58,565 bases of DNA from Candidatus Babelota bacterium (GTDB taxonomy: Bacteria > Babelota > Babeliae > Babelales > Babelaceae), in assembly GCA_013288045.1 (NCBI GenBank), contig JABDCP010000004.1, forward strand, positions 1 to 58,565, given 5' to 3'. Shown here piece after piece: positions 1 through 9,399 of this stretch. Below the pieces are notes generated by a model. It was not told the DNA's origin and searched no databases. It saw only the letters and a program-made list of their open reading frames with translations. How positions within the stretch are numbered: position 1 is the stretch's first letter; each line of letters opens with the position of its first letter. Made by a program: the position numbers and the translations under genes.

Positions 1-206
1 TTGACCACCTCTATATCTTGGGAGGCACAAGAACGCATTTCCTCTAAAGATAGCTTTTTAAGCTCATCTGCTTTAGCATAGTACCGTTCTAAAAAGAGCG
101 TTTGCGCATTATTGGTCGGCTGCCACGTCTCTTTGAATCCTAAAAACTTTTCCTGTGCGACCGTAAGTGCTGCAAGGATAGGCAGTAGTACTGTAGTACT
201 CGTCAT
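1..206 (-). CDS. Exported protein of unknown function (N-terminal 68 residues only)
   Basis: Partial gene. The ATG lies at 204-206 and the reading frame runs off the left edge of the window. The first residues (MTSTTVLLPILAALTVAQ) form a short hydrophobic segment that could be a signal peptide, followed by a polar, charged stretch with paired Lys and Glu that looks helical. A GGGGAA sequence sits a few bases upstream of the ATG as a modest ribosome binding site. No domain is recognisable in what is present. Many genes in the window have the same layout of a short signal peptide on an unrecognised body. Confidence 0.5.
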   Translation of the reverse strand, partial: MTSTTVLLPILAALTVAQEKFLGFKETWQPTNNAQTLFLERYYAKADELKKLSLEEMRSCASQDIEVV

Positions 207-421
207 GATAGTTCCCCGAGTTATTGGTGTTACCTATATGTCTTGTATTTAAAGTGTATATGACCCCAACATAACCGCAAAAGCTCCCTGAAAGTTGGAA
301 CCACCATTTTTGCTTGAGGTTATATCTTTTATACGGCATAATGCCGTTGTAATAGCTTAGAGGATCAACCTTACGGACCTGACGCTATTAAGAATTGGAA
401 TAGTCTTGATGGGAATGAGTA

Positions 422-1181
422 ATGCAAAATGATATTGCACAAACTGCACGGTCTAAAAAAGACAATACAGAAATAGTATTCTGGGCATTGGCCCCCCTGC
501 TTTGGGGCGCCTGTGTATGGTTCTTCTCGTTTGGGCCGGGGAAGAATATCCTTCGACAGGCTCCTCTCTATGCTTATGCTATTGCTATCATAGCAGGATA
601 CTTTTATAGGCCGTTAACGGTGCGTTCTTTAAAGACACATCTCTTTCTTTTTGATATTCCACTATCTATACCCAGCTGGATATATCTCATAGCAGGTACC
701 CTTTGTATCCTCATTGCTTACTTCATTGCTTCACGATTTTTGGGGATAAACTTTTCACCCGTACTACATAGCTTGGTTTTTTGGCGTCTGCGCATCGGCC
801 TGTGTAGAAGAGCTTGCTGCTCGATCTATCCTTGCTAAACATTCTCTGTCTTCGGTGGAATTTATTATCTTCAATTTCGTAAGCTCTCTCGCATTCACTC
901 TGATGCATGCTGGATTTCAAAATCCACCACCGAATCTCTATGCGCTCTTAGTTAATGGACATTTTCAGTTCAGCTTCATGTTAGGCATAATTGTGTACAA
1001 ATCACAAAGAATAGAGCTCACCCTTCTTCTTCATGCAGCTTCAAATTTGGTAAATTATACCTTGCCAACATTGATCCTGATGCAACCTTTGCCACTTCTC
1101 TCGGTTCTTTTTTGGTGTAGCACCTACCTCTTCCTGGGCGGAATTTCAAAAAAGAAAAATACTGTGCACGACAAGGTTTAG
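422..1181 (+). pseudogene. CPBP-family intramembrane metalloprotease, broken by a frameshift in a T run
   Basis: Two open frames, 422-838 and a second one ending at 1181, together encode one polytopic membrane protein of the CPBP (CAAX protease and bacteriocin-processing) family. The second frame can be read back to about 780, where it gives the EExxxR motif (EELAAR), then FxxxH (FTLMH) and the third motif HAASN, in the order known for the family. The first frame supplies the upstream membrane segments. They join at T777-782 if one base is skipped, so the gene carries a one-base insertion (or two-base deletion) in a six-T run. It is either a real pseudogene or a sequencing or assembly error. 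All catalytic motifs lie in the downstream frame. A second, intact CPBP gene is at 45779-46600. Confidence 0.75.
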
Positions 1182-1237
1182 TATGTGCATCCATGTTCTC
1201 ATAAAAACTTTGAGCATGATGAGAGATGTCTCTATAA

Positions 1238-4200
1238 CTACTCTGAATCGTTACCCTCAGATCCACTTTCCTGGCCTTCTTTTTTTTCGAGGGTTGAGAG
1301 CTTTTCATCTCGTAGCATCCTAGCCTCTCTTTGACATTCTGGATCATGGTCAAGCCTTATGGCCTCGGCGATGAGCTCTTTTGCTTGGGCGATTTCTTTA
1401 TCACGCAATGCCTGAGCACTCAGCATAAGAAGTGCTCTATGTCTATATTTTCCATCGTGTCCTCTCTGTCTCAGTTGCTCACAACAGGCCATGGCAAATT
1501 TGGTATTTCTTTTTAGACCGGAGCCACCTTTCTTTGCCATAAGTGCTAGACGAAACCATGCCTCATCGAGTTGCGCACTTACCGTACTTTCTTGAGCGAC
1601 GCGTTGAAAGTAAGAATATGCACGCTGAAGGTTTATGGGGACACTTGGATCATTCCCATTATAGTACTGCATGGCAAGATTAAAACAGGAAGCAACGGTT
1701 AAGTTTGCAGGGTCTTGAGCATCGTCTTCCTTAGGCAGTAGATTGTATTGGAACTCTGCTTCAGCTTTTGCAATCATATGGTACTCTTGAGTCATCACCT
1801 TTTTATAATGCACTTTGGCTTGTGCAGTACCTTCCTTACTTTTCCTATCTCTGCACCTATGTCCAAGCTGGAGTTCCGCCAGCGCCTTAATCCAGAGATT
1901 ATCGTCTTGTACAGCTGCCTTCTCCAGATATCCTTGAACTTTTGAAGCTGACTTCAAATGACGCTCGTTGAGTAATCCAAGCCTATAGTGCGCTTCAGCC
2001 TTGAGAAAGGCATCTTCAGAATCAGCTGCTTTTGTAAAGAGTTTGGCCACCTCTTTATACTGTGACTCACTAGAAGCTGTTGCTAACAGTATTCTACCTT
2101 GCAAGAGCGAATAGAGAGCATCTTTTTTAGCCATATCTTTACATATAAGCTTAAGTACCTCACACAGTTCTGCTTTGCTCCCTTCTGCATCATCATCTCG
2201 CAGTAAAAAGAAGATTTCAGGAACGGTACTACCAGCGAGTTTTTTTGTATCTAAGTCTAATATCCACTGCTGGGATTGCTTTACGCCAAGGCCATAATAG
2301 TAAATCTCACCATGGCGACAGAGGGCTGCAGCCTTAAAACTTGGATTGATATTGGACTGAATAGCTCTCTCAAAATGCTTAACAGCTGTCACTGGATCAA
2401 AAGCACCGCAATATCCTCGCACACTGAGTTCTCCAAGAAGGTATGCTGATAATGCATATTGAACTTTACTTGCTTTGATCAAGAGGCTTTCTTCAGCATC
2501 TTGATAATTTCGTTCTCTATGCAATGCAAGTCCAGATTCAATAGTTTGAAATAGTTCTGAGGCATCTTGAGGACTTATTGAAGAACTGCTTTTCTGAAGT
2601 GCAGAAGTGCTTTTACTGAGTGTACCAAACATGCTGGGAACCGAAGGATCTTTTGGTGTCTTTTCTGTAGCAGGCACTGCTAAACTACTTGATGCAGTCA
2701 ACACATTTGTGGATATGGGCGGAGTGCTCGCAGTTCTCTTTGGAACATCGTTCTTAACTATAGGTTCTTTTGAGGTACTCGCAATCTCCGTGCTCAAGGA
2801 AGTTGTCTGAATAGTACTGCTAGTCGTGCTGTCATTGGTGCTTGAGGAGGATCCTTTCCAACCCGCCTTACGAGCAGCCACCTGCACAGCATGAAGTCTA
2901 GCCGCAACCACCGGAGAATTTCGCAGACGACTTTCTGTAGAAGAACTTGTTGACAGAGAACCCTTACTAGTGCTAACAGTAGAGCTTGCGCCACTACTAG
3001 CAGATAAAGGTCTTGGCGGGCTTTGCTGAGAAGAGTATCTTTTTGGCTTATCAAAAGAGTTACCTTTTGAAATACCCTCTACCCCTTTATCCGTTTTTGC
3101 ACTGGCATCATGAGAAACCAGAGGATCATCATCGTCCGAAGTAGCCATTTTTTGGCCTGCTTGACTAACCTGTTTGAGAGAGCTTGGGCGACTAAGGCCT
3201 CTGGATTGAGTTGCTGGGCTATCTGAAGATGTTGCCGCAGCTTTACCATTCTGGGAAGACAGTCCTTCACCCACATGAGCAACGTGCCTGAGAGAGCTTT
3301 TGCGCGGTTGAATCTGGGGACTACCCGAAGATGTGGCTCCCACTCTACTGCTTGCTTCTTCACCAGATAGAGCTGCCCGCTTGAGAGAATTTCGGCGATC
3401 AAGACTCCTAGGTTGACCCAAAGGGCTGTCCGAGGCACGACTACTTGAAGTTGCCGTAGGAACGTGATCCACATCTTCTGATGCTTCATAGGAGACCTCA
3501 TCAACAAAAGAGTTGTATTCACTACCAACGGCCTTGCGAAAACCGGGAAATAGGTTTAATAAGGGAGTAAGCAAATCCAAACTAAGGTCTTTGATAATAT
3601 CTACGATATGAGGCTGATGTAAAAAAGCAGTATCCTTAAGACTCATTTTGCCAGATCGTAGCTGATTAATTAAAAGTTGCATACAGAGCCATACATCAAG
3701 AGACATTTCAGACGAAAGAAACTCCATGATCGATTCACTATTATAGGGCCAAACATGCAATCCCTTCTTGCTTATGCCGATAAAGAATACTCCATCAGGA
3801 CTCATGTAGAAAGCAGTTACGTCACCTAACGAGCTATCTGGAATCACCGTAGAAAGACCATTTTTAACCTGAATCGCATTTTTCATGCGATTACCTGTTA
3901 AAAATTCATAGGTTTTCATAAACTCCTTACCCGATATATCACAAAAAATCATTGTTTTATCTTTAGTTACTTCTGCAAGCTGTCCGCGTGGAACAAAAAT
4001 CTGGTCTTCCCTTCCTTCTCCCAAAGAACTCCCATCGCGACAATCCCAGTTGCATGCTTTGCTTTTAGATACAATGGTAATGAGATTTGAACCATTTACA
4101 TAAAAATAACTTATCACCTCATCTAAGTTCTTTTCGATAGCAGTATCTGAATCAAGACGATAAAAAACGAGTTCTCCGCTTAGTCGGACTTCTACAATAC

Positions 4201-5278
4201 TTCTGTCCTCATCCGCAAAAAGAACAACTGAGTCAGCCCTTTTTTTTGACTTCTCTTTCTTATCCGTTTTCTCAGAAGTTGGAGGCTTGAGCGTTTTATA
4301 GTGATAGGGAGCCGTCAAGTCAACCACAAATATTTTTTCATCAGCTGCAATCGCTAGCTTATTTTGCTTAGCTCCATACGCAACTGATGTAACCTTATTA
4401 ATGCCCTCAAGCAGGTTTTTCAGGGGGAGAGGAGTACAATTTGTACTGCCTAACAAATCATAGAGCTCAATGGTCTTTTCGCTCCAGGCGATGATTTTAT
4501 TGCCATTATAAAACTGGACGGTATGAACAGGATATTGAGTTTCAACCTGACGTTCCTCTATACATTTTTTAATATCCCATACGACAAAGGTAGCTCTGTT
4601 TTTCTTGGTACCACAGGTTACGGCATAATTACCACTTACATCTATACATTGGGGAGTTTTCTTACATTTTATAACCATTCTGAGCTGTGAACGAAGAAAC
4701 TGTTGGTCTTCCTTTGATAGCTGGAATGATAATTCTTTAATGCCTTTGGGTAGGGATTCAAGAAATCGTGGATCTTGTAAGAAAGATGTCAGAATGAGAT
4801 CTCTCTTTAAGAGATCAAAAAAGGTTTCCTTTAAAATAGATTCCAGTTTTCGCATCTCCATTGCTTTAACGCTTTTATTGAATTTTAATAGTCTATCGAT
4901 TGTTTTTATTAGTTCTACGAGATCATCTTCTGCATCGTTATTGCTACCTGCAAGATCCATCATCTCAATTTTGACTTGGGCACCACCCTGACTCCTCATA
5001 CATAGTCTGATGATTTTCTCCATCTCTTGAAATTTCAGTGGCAATTGAATTGCCGTTTCTTCCGTCCTGCCAGCATTGTTCTCAGAGTATGCTCTTTGAA
5101 TAAATCCCGATTCTTGCAGCCACGTCGCATCTAACTCAAGCTTTTGCTTTTTAGAATCTGAGCTTAAACAGTGAATGGTCCCAACAGCTTCTAGTGGTGC
5201 TGATTTAACCGAAACCGAGGCTGCAAAAATTGTCATTGGAAAAATAAGACAAAAGGTAAGATAGTGCTTAAAACTCAT
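1238..5278 (-). CDS. Giant exported protein: Skp1/BTB-like N-terminus, WD40-like propeller, Ser-rich linker, Sel1/TPR repeats
   Basis: About 1346 residues. The start at 5278 is preferred over an in-frame ATG at 5288-5290 because GGAG (5285-5288) stands six bases before it and it opens directly into a signal peptide (MSFKHYLTFCLIFPMTIFAAS). Residues about 32-152 resemble the Skp1/BTB fold: a strand with LSSDSKKQKLEL, an IQLP turn, a helix ending in IIRLCM, then ELIKTIDRLLKF. Residues about 200-540 hold repeated beta-strand blocks with VWD- and LYD-type turns like a degenerate WD40 propeller. Residues about 590-880 are very rich in Ser, Thr and Pro with SSLRHVAH-like repeats, probably disordered. 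Residues about 890-1320 are Sel1/TPR-type helical repeats. The architecture suggests an exported scaffold engaging host proteins. The Skp1-like call is an inference from pattern. Confidence 0.75.
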   Translation of the reverse strand: MSFKHYLTFCLIFPMTIFAASVSVKSAPLEAVGTIHCLSSDSKKQKLELDATWLQESGFIQRAYSENNAGRTEETAIQLPLKFQEMEKIIRLCMRSQGGAQVKIEMMDLAGSNNDAEDDLVELIKTIDRLLKFNKSVKAMEMRKLESILKETFFDLLKRDLILTSFLQDPRFLESLPKGIKELSFQLSKEDQQFLRSQLRMVIKCKKTPQCIDVSGNYAVTCGTKKNRATFVVWDIKKCIEERQVETQYPVHTVQFYNGNKIIAWSEKTIELYDLLGSTNCTPLPLKNLLEGINKVTSVAYGAKQNKLAIAADEKIFVVDLTAPYHYKTLKPPTSEKTDKKEKSKKRADSVVLFADEDRSIVEVRLSGELVFYRLDSDTAIEKNLDEVISYFYVNGSNLITIVSKSKACNWDCRDGSSLGEGREDQIFVPRGQLAEVTKDKTMIFCDISGKEFMKTYEFLTGNRMKNAIQVKNGLSTVIPDSSLGDVTAFYMSPDGVFFIGISKKGLHVWPYNSESIMEFLSSEMSLDVWLCMQLLINQLRSGKMSLKDTAFLHQPHIVDIIKDLSLDLLTPLLNLFPGFRKAVGSEYNSFVDEVSYEASEDVDHVPTATSSSRASDSPLGQPRSLDRRNSLKRAALSGEEASSRVGATSSGSPQIQPRKSSLRHVAHVGEGLSSQNGKAAATSSDSPATQSRGLSRPSSLKQVSQAGQKMATSDDDDPLVSHDASAKTDKGVEGISKGNSFDKPKRYSSQQSPPRPLSASSGASSTVSTSKGSLSTSSSTESRLRNSPVVAARLHAVQVAARKAGWKGSSSSTNDSTTSSTIQTTSLSTEIASTSKEPIVKNDVPKRTASTPPISTNVLTASSSLAVPATEKTPKDPSVPSMFGTLSKSTSALQKSSSSISPQDASELFQTIESGLALHRERNYQDAEESLLIKASKVQYALSAYLLGELSVRGYCGAFDPVTAVKHFERAIQSNINPSFKAAALCRHGEIYYYGLGVKQSQQWILDLDTKKLAGSTVPEIFFLLRDDDAEGSKAELCEVLKLICKDMAKKDALYSLLQGRILLATASSESQYKEVAKLFTKAADSEDAFLKAEAHYRLGLLNERHLKSASKVQGYLEKAAVQDDNLWIKALAELQLGHRCRDRKSKEGTAQAKVHYKKVMTQEYHMIAKAEAEFQYNLLPKEDDAQDPANLTVASCFNLAMQYYNGNDPSVPINLQRAYSYFQRVAQESTVSAQLDEAWFRLALMAKKGGSGLKRNTKFAMACCEQLRQRGHDGKYRHRALLMLSAQALRDKEIAQAKELIAEAIRLDHDPECQREARMLRDEKLSTLEKKEGQESGSEGNDSE

Positions 5279-5646
5279 CGCTTGCTCCATTGTTTATATG
5301 TATCGCTTCTAGCCAGGAATTCACCTTAGCAGGGAAAAAAAAAGTTAGCAAATCAGGAACAATCCCTAGAAAATTGTGCCTGCTTTTCGAGGCTTTGGAG
5401 CTCTTTTTACAGAGCAGGCTCAGACTTATTACTACCCACTAGGCTATGAAATGATTCTTGGGAGCCCTTAAGATGTTGGCTTAAGAAGTTGCCCTGCAAA
5501 TAGATGTCATAGCAAAAGCGACATACAATTTCACGAGTCTCTATGTAGATTCATCTGAATTCAATAGCGCCAAACCCTTGATTTGTGATACCGAATTTAA
5601 GTAGTTTGAGGTAAGAAATTTGAACAACCTATTTTAGAGGAGTCTT
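5279..5646. other. Intergenic region, no gene seen
   Basis: This 368-base stretch lies between two divergently transcribed exported-protein genes and must hold both promoters. No strong -35/-10 pair, open frame with a ribosome binding site, or terminator stands out on either strand. The only clear signals are the ribosome binding sites at its two edges. Confidence 0.5.
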
Positions 5647-6270
5647 ATGATGAAAAATGCGCTATTACTTATGCTTACTCTCTCAGTCTACCAGGTGCAT
5701 GCAGTAACCATCATTGATGCAGTGCTTGGCAGTATTACTGACCAAAAGGTTGATATTATAGTAAATGCAGCAAATCCACAGCTCGTTATGGGCGGTGGTG
5801 TCTGTGGTGCTATTTACAATGCTGCGGGTGCAGCGCAACTTCAAAAGGCATGTAATCAATATCCTCTTAAAAAAGGGATACGCTGTCCTGTGGGTGACGC
5901 TCGCATTACCGATAGCTTTAAGCTAACGAAAATAGGAATCATAAAAATAGTTCATGCGGTAGGACCAGATGCACGCGTCATCAAAGATCCCACACAACAG
6001 CGCATTCTTCTTGAATCTGCCTACACAAACAGTTTAAAGTTAGCAAGCGATGGCAACTTTGAAACTATAGCATTTCCTTTTATTAGTAGCGGTATCTACC
6101 ATGTTGACCATCAGCTTGCAGCCGAGGCAGCAGTTACAGCTGCTCGCAACTTTGTCGCTCAGAATGAAACAAGTCTAACTGAGATTCGTTTTGTCCTCTT
6201 GGATCAAAAGGATTATAGCCTTTTTGAGAAGCTTCTCACTGCTGGACAAACAGTAGATGAGTTAGCGTAA
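5647..6270 (+). CDS. Exported macro-domain protein (ADP-ribose binding or hydrolase)
   Basis: Macro domains bind ADP-ribose, and many remove it from proteins or hydrolyse O-acetyl-ADP-ribose or ADP-ribose-1''-phosphate. The domain fills the protein after the signal peptide: IIVNAANPQLVMGGGVCGAI at about residues 37-56 is the signature adenine/ribose loop with N40, N43 and the glycine run, HAVGPD follows in the middle, and FPFISSGIY is the second phosphate-binding loop. Residues 1-19 (MMKNALLLMLTLSVYQVHA) form a typical signal peptide, so the enzyme acts outside the cytoplasm. AGGAG precedes two adjacent ATGs; the second one (5650) has the better spacing and may be the true start. The gene stands alone. 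Export of a macro domain suggests a host or periplasmic target rather than internal metabolism. Confidence 0.9.
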   Translation: MMKNALLLMLTLSVYQVHAVTIIDAVLGSITDQKVDIIVNAANPQLVMGGGVCGAIYNAAGAAQLQKACNQYPLKKGIRCPVGDARITDSFKLTKIGIIKIVHAVGPDARVIKDPTQQRILLESAYTNSLKLASDGNFETIAFPFISSGIYHVDHQLAAEAAVTAARNFVAQNETSLTEIRFVLLDQKDYSLFEKLLTAGQTVDELA

Positions 6271-6349
6271 GAGTTATAGTTAGTGTCAAAATCTTCTGTT
6301 GAGTAATTATAGATCATTAAGTTCCTCGTGATGGAAGTGCCGAAGTGGT

Positions 6350-7384
6350 TTAGTCTTTAACGCTGATTGCCTTTGGTACTTCTCTGACCACATCTTTTGC
6401 AGCTTTGTCATCACGTAGTCCCTTATAGCGACCTACGCGAAGCCTACCAGCTTTTGTCCAGTTAGCAAAACGAAATTCAGCAACAAGTTGAGGCTTTACC
6501 CAGTGGATACCTTGAGTTGCATCATCATAATCAGCAAATGGACACTTCTTAACTTCAAGAGAGAACAATTTCTTGCTGAGGATTGCGAGGGCGTCCTCTG
6601 TATAACCGGTACCTACTTTACCAGCGAACATGAGTTTATTTCCCTTATAGTAGCCTACTAAGAGTGCACCAAAGCCCTGCCTTGTGCCCCTAGGATCAGT
6701 ATAGCCAGCAATGACAAGTTCCTGCTTCATAATGCATTTGAATTTAAGCCAATTAGAAGATCGTACGCCAACGTAGGTACTCGAGCTTTTTTTAGCGATG
6801 AGACCTTCCCACCCTTTTTTACATGCTTCTTTAAAAAAAGACAGGCCATCACCGGTTTTATGCTCGGTGTAGACAAGCAAAGTATTAAACTCTAAAAGTC
6901 GCTTGAGTATTTTTTTGCGAGCAATGAGTGGCAAAGTGCGCACATCATAGCCCTCCACATACATCACATCAAAAATGCAGAAGCTGATTTTTATCGTTTT
7001 CTCAAGGAACTTGATTTGCGACACATTAGTAAGGTTGATGCGCTTCTGTAAGAGCTGAAAATCTGAGAGACCTGCTTTTTTTGAGATGATCTCGCCATCT
7101 ACAATAAAATTATCAGCTTCCTGTTCTTCAAAAGCCTTCACGAGTTCAGGATATGCAATATTTTTAATCTTGTTATTACGCGACTTGAGGGTAACTTTGC
7201 CATTTTTCTTAAATACGAGGCACCTTTCTCCATCGAACTTATGCTCAAATATCCAGTCATCGCTTGAAAAATATTTATCGGTTAGAGTAGCGAGCATAGG
7301 ATCAACAAAAGAGGGCAGAGTCACTTTTCTTCTTTTCTGTAGTTCTTCCGACGAACAATCTGCAAAGACATTTTTTCGAGGCAT
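6350..7384 (-). CDS. ATP-dependent DNA ligase, LigD ligase-domain type
   Basis: Seals nicks in DNA through an enzyme-AMP intermediate. The adenylation motif I is EHKFDGER with the nucleophile at K49. Motif III-type IVDGEII, motif IV EGLIAKK and motif V WLKFK follow in order, and a C-terminal OB-fold carries GKVGTGY and LVAEFRF, as in the ligase domain of LigD. At 344 residues it is only the ligase module; no polymerase, nuclease or Ku partner is fused or adjacent. It has no signal peptide, so it is cytoplasmic. Replicative joining is normally done by NAD-dependent LigA, so this enzyme is more likely for repair or end joining. The ribosome binding site is weak. Confidence 0.92.
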   Translation of the reverse strand: MPRKNVFADCSSEELQKRRKVTLPSFVDPMLATLTDKYFSSDDWIFEHKFDGERCLVFKKNGKVTLKSRNNKIKNIAYPELVKAFEEQEADNFIVDGEIISKKAGLSDFQLLQKRINLTNVSQIKFLEKTIKISFCIFDVMYVEGYDVRTLPLIARKKILKRLLEFNTLLVYTEHKTGDGLSFFKEACKKGWEGLIAKKSSSTYVGVRSSNWLKFKCIMKQELVIAGYTDPRGTRQGFGALLVGYYKGNKLMFAGKVGTGYTEDALAILSKKLFSLEVKKCPFADYDDATQGIHWVKPQLVAEFRFANWTKAGRLRVGRYKGLRDDKAAKDVVREVPKAISVKD

Positions 7385-7440
7385 AGGTGTATCTTTCTCT
7401 TACGTAAGTTCAAGGCATCTCACGTAAGCTATCAAAATGA

Positions 7441-7578
7441 GCACCAGAGCTGCAAGATTCTGGCCTTATTGATGTCACTGCTTTAATTGATGTCACTGCT
7501 TTAGAGGTAATATGGGACAAAGAAAACTTCCCAAGAGGTATTAAAAACACTCTCAGGAAGTTTAACTTTCGTACTTAG
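7441..7578 (+). pseudogene. Short coding-like remnant with an internal 18-base tandem repeat
   Basis: A 45-codon open frame without a usable start codon runs from a stop at 7438-7440 to TAG at 7576-7578. It reads like protein rather than noise (an IDVTAL motif twice, then a WDKENFPRGIKNTLRKF-like tail). The two IDVTAL copies come from an exact 18-base tandem repeat, 7468-7485 and 7486-7503. It lies between the starts or ends of unrelated genes. I interpret it as the decayed C-terminal end of a gene; no family is recognisable. Confidence 0.25.
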
Positions 7579-7580
7579 GA

Positions 7581-8096
7581 TTATTGTGAAGCTTGTTGCA
7601 TGCTATTCCTCATTGAAGCAGCCACTTCTTCAGCCTGGCTCGCTTTTTTTAGAATCAGTTCCTTAGCTTTTTCATCACTAAGTTGGTTTGCAATAATACG
7701 CATTTGCTCAGCTTTTAGCCTCAATTTATCACTTTTATGATTTATCCACATACCAATACTTTTGAAATCTTTCATAAGCTTTTGATCTGGTACCGGAAGG
7801 CTTTTAAGATCATCAGCCAAACGTTTCATACTATCTGCTACAGTATCCCAAGCCTTTCTAGCATTTTCATCTTTAAACTGTTGGGCAAAATCAGTCATTC
7901 CTGCTGAGCCATAGCTTAATCCTTGTGCCTTGAAGTCGATCCACGCCTTTACCATTTCTTTTGGCTGTTCGAAGGTCTTGCCTTTGAGGGCACCCAGTAT
8001 TGTATGCATATCCTCAGGGCTGACGTTCATGACAGCATTGCTTTGAACAAATATAAAAGCACTTGCCAAAAGTGCTGCTTGTAGGTAGTTTTTCAT
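7581..8096 (-). CDS. Small exported helical protein of unknown function
   Basis: About 171 residues. The start at 8096 is chosen because AAGGA stands eight bases upstream and translation opens with a clear signal peptide (MKNYLQAALLASAFIFVQSNA). The mature part is rich in Lys, Glu, Ala and Gln and looks all-helical, ending in heptad-like blocks (KAKELILKKASQAEEVAASM) that could form a coiled coil. No catalytic motif or known family is seen. It stands alone, oriented like the ligase gene but about 200 bases from it. Confidence 0.75.
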   Translation of the reverse strand: MKNYLQAALLASAFIFVQSNAVMNVSPEDMHTILGALKGKTFEQPKEMVKAWIDFKAQGLSYGSAGMTDFAQQFKDENARKAWDTVADSMKRLADDLKSLPVPDQKLMKDFKSIGMWINHKSDKLRLKAEQMRIIANQLSDEKAKELILKKASQAEEVAASMRNSMQQASQ

Positions 8097-8586
8097 AGGA
8101 TGTCCTTTCAAGTTTATCAGTATTATTCTTAATAACCTTATCAATTCCCCATACCAATTGTCAACAATTAACAATAGAATCCTTTATAATGTTTCTCCCT
8201 GTCGACAAAAAGTCATCTTTTTCTCGTATTTTTGAGAAATGCTTCATTCTACTGAGTGGCTGAAAGAGCAAGATTTAGTGAATTAGTGATCTTGTTATGT
8301 CCTGTTTATTGGAATATTAAGTTCCAAGGAGCACTATGCAGACCATTGGGTCTTACTTCTTGTCACACTCAATTGATGTCAATTCATCCAAACGGCTTAA
8401 AAGCCGTGGTTTTATTGGCAATTGGTAAGCAGCTTCGCATCAACCAACTGACACTTATAGTTTCTGCGCAACTTACAAAGAAGAAGTACTACGTATCAGA
8501 AGTTTGCTTAGCTGCGTTAAGCAACGAACACTTCAGAATGAAGCCACCCTCACTCGGAGTACTCAATAGACTTTGCAGCACCGGTA
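8097..8586. other. Intergenic region with one possible mini-ORF
   Basis: Mostly featureless. At 8336-8428 (+) a 30-codon frame follows a good AAGGAG six to seven bases upstream and covers a small palindrome, ACGGCTT-AA-AAGCCGT at about 8392-8407, followed by GGTTTTATT. It could be a leader peptide, a decayed gene start or chance. Longer open frames across this region have neither a plausible start nor a protein-like composition. Confidence 0.25.
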
Positions 8587-9183
8587 TTATATAGTGCTCC
8601 CAAATCCAATAAACCCTTGGGTAAATGAAAAAGGCGAGTGCTCATTTGAATAATGGATGTGATCAATGCCAAAAGATACGTAGAGTGTACTAAAGACAAA
8701 CAGTCGATTCGACCATCGTATGAAAGGTTTGAAACGGTGGCCGAAATCGCATTCATTAGGAAAAACAGCGCCACCTTCAAGAGTTGTAAGCCATTTGAAG
8801 CGATCTTTATAAACGAACCAATAATCCCCACCAATACCTATCCCATCATACATCAGTCCAATCCTAAGTGCTCCCTTATCTTCCCAATATTTTCCAAATT
8901 GAAGATCTATACCTACTCGTCTCACATAACGCGACCACCCTTCGATAAACGTTCCGAATTTAAACAGATAGTTTGTATCAGGATAGCGTACATAGCCATT
9001 GAATGAAAATGAAGTATGAGCTAAATGCGCCGGCTTCGAATCAAAATCATGCCATACATAACCATCAAATCGTGATTCAATAGATACCGGGAAAGGACCT
9101 TCGTAGGGAGCAAAGAATACTTCGTAGGCTTTGATAGATGATAGAGAGCACACAAGAACAAGTGTGAGAATTTTACGTAACAT
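8587..9183 (-). CDS. Exported, probable outer-membrane beta-barrel protein
   Basis: 198 residues with an N-terminal signal peptide (MLRKILTLVLVCSLSSIKA). The mature protein alternates polar with aromatic or aliphatic residues and is rich in Tyr, Phe, Trp and Gly (for example FSFNGYVRYPDTNYLFKFG and ALRIGLMYDGIGIGGDYWF), the pattern of amphipathic beta-strands in small outer-membrane barrels. AAGGAAG precedes the ATG. No family could be named. The gene is a single transcription unit upstream of a divergent or empty region. A periplasmic beta-sandwich is the main alternative. Confidence 0.7.
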   Translation of the reverse strand: MLRKILTLVLVCSLSSIKAYEVFFAPYEGPFPVSIESRFDGYVWHDFDSKPAHLAHTSFSFNGYVRYPDTNYLFKFGTFIEGWSRYVRRVGIDLQFGKYWEDKGALRIGLMYDGIGIGGDYWFVYKDRFKWLTTLEGGAVFPNECDFGHRFKPFIRWSNRLFVFSTLYVSFGIDHIHYSNEHSPFSFTQGFIGFGSTI

Positions 9184-9399
9184 GAGACTTCCTTTGCATT
9201 ATTTTGTATTCCTTCTCATAAAAAAGAATATACGGCAAAGCTCCGAGTTCGTCAATGTTGAGAGCGCTTATCAAGACCTGCAGCACGGTGATATCAGCGA
9301 CACTGCTTAGAGTAATTACAGGAATTGTAGCGGTGCAGAGCACTTTACAAAAGGATATGGGCAGCTTCAGTTAGTTGCCCGCCATTCCTGCTCATGAAC

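Noticed and set aside
3079-3528. Long alternative frames inside the Ser-rich part of the giant exported protein
   Set aside because: Shadows caused by the biased codon content of the Ser/Thr-rich linker; no independent start signals.
8256-8594. A 112-codon plus-strand frame between two exported-protein genes
   Set aside because: No ribosome binding site, unlikely composition, and it overlaps the 3' end of the opposite beta-barrel gene. Only the nested 30-codon frame at 8336 has a good site, and it is mentioned as weak.
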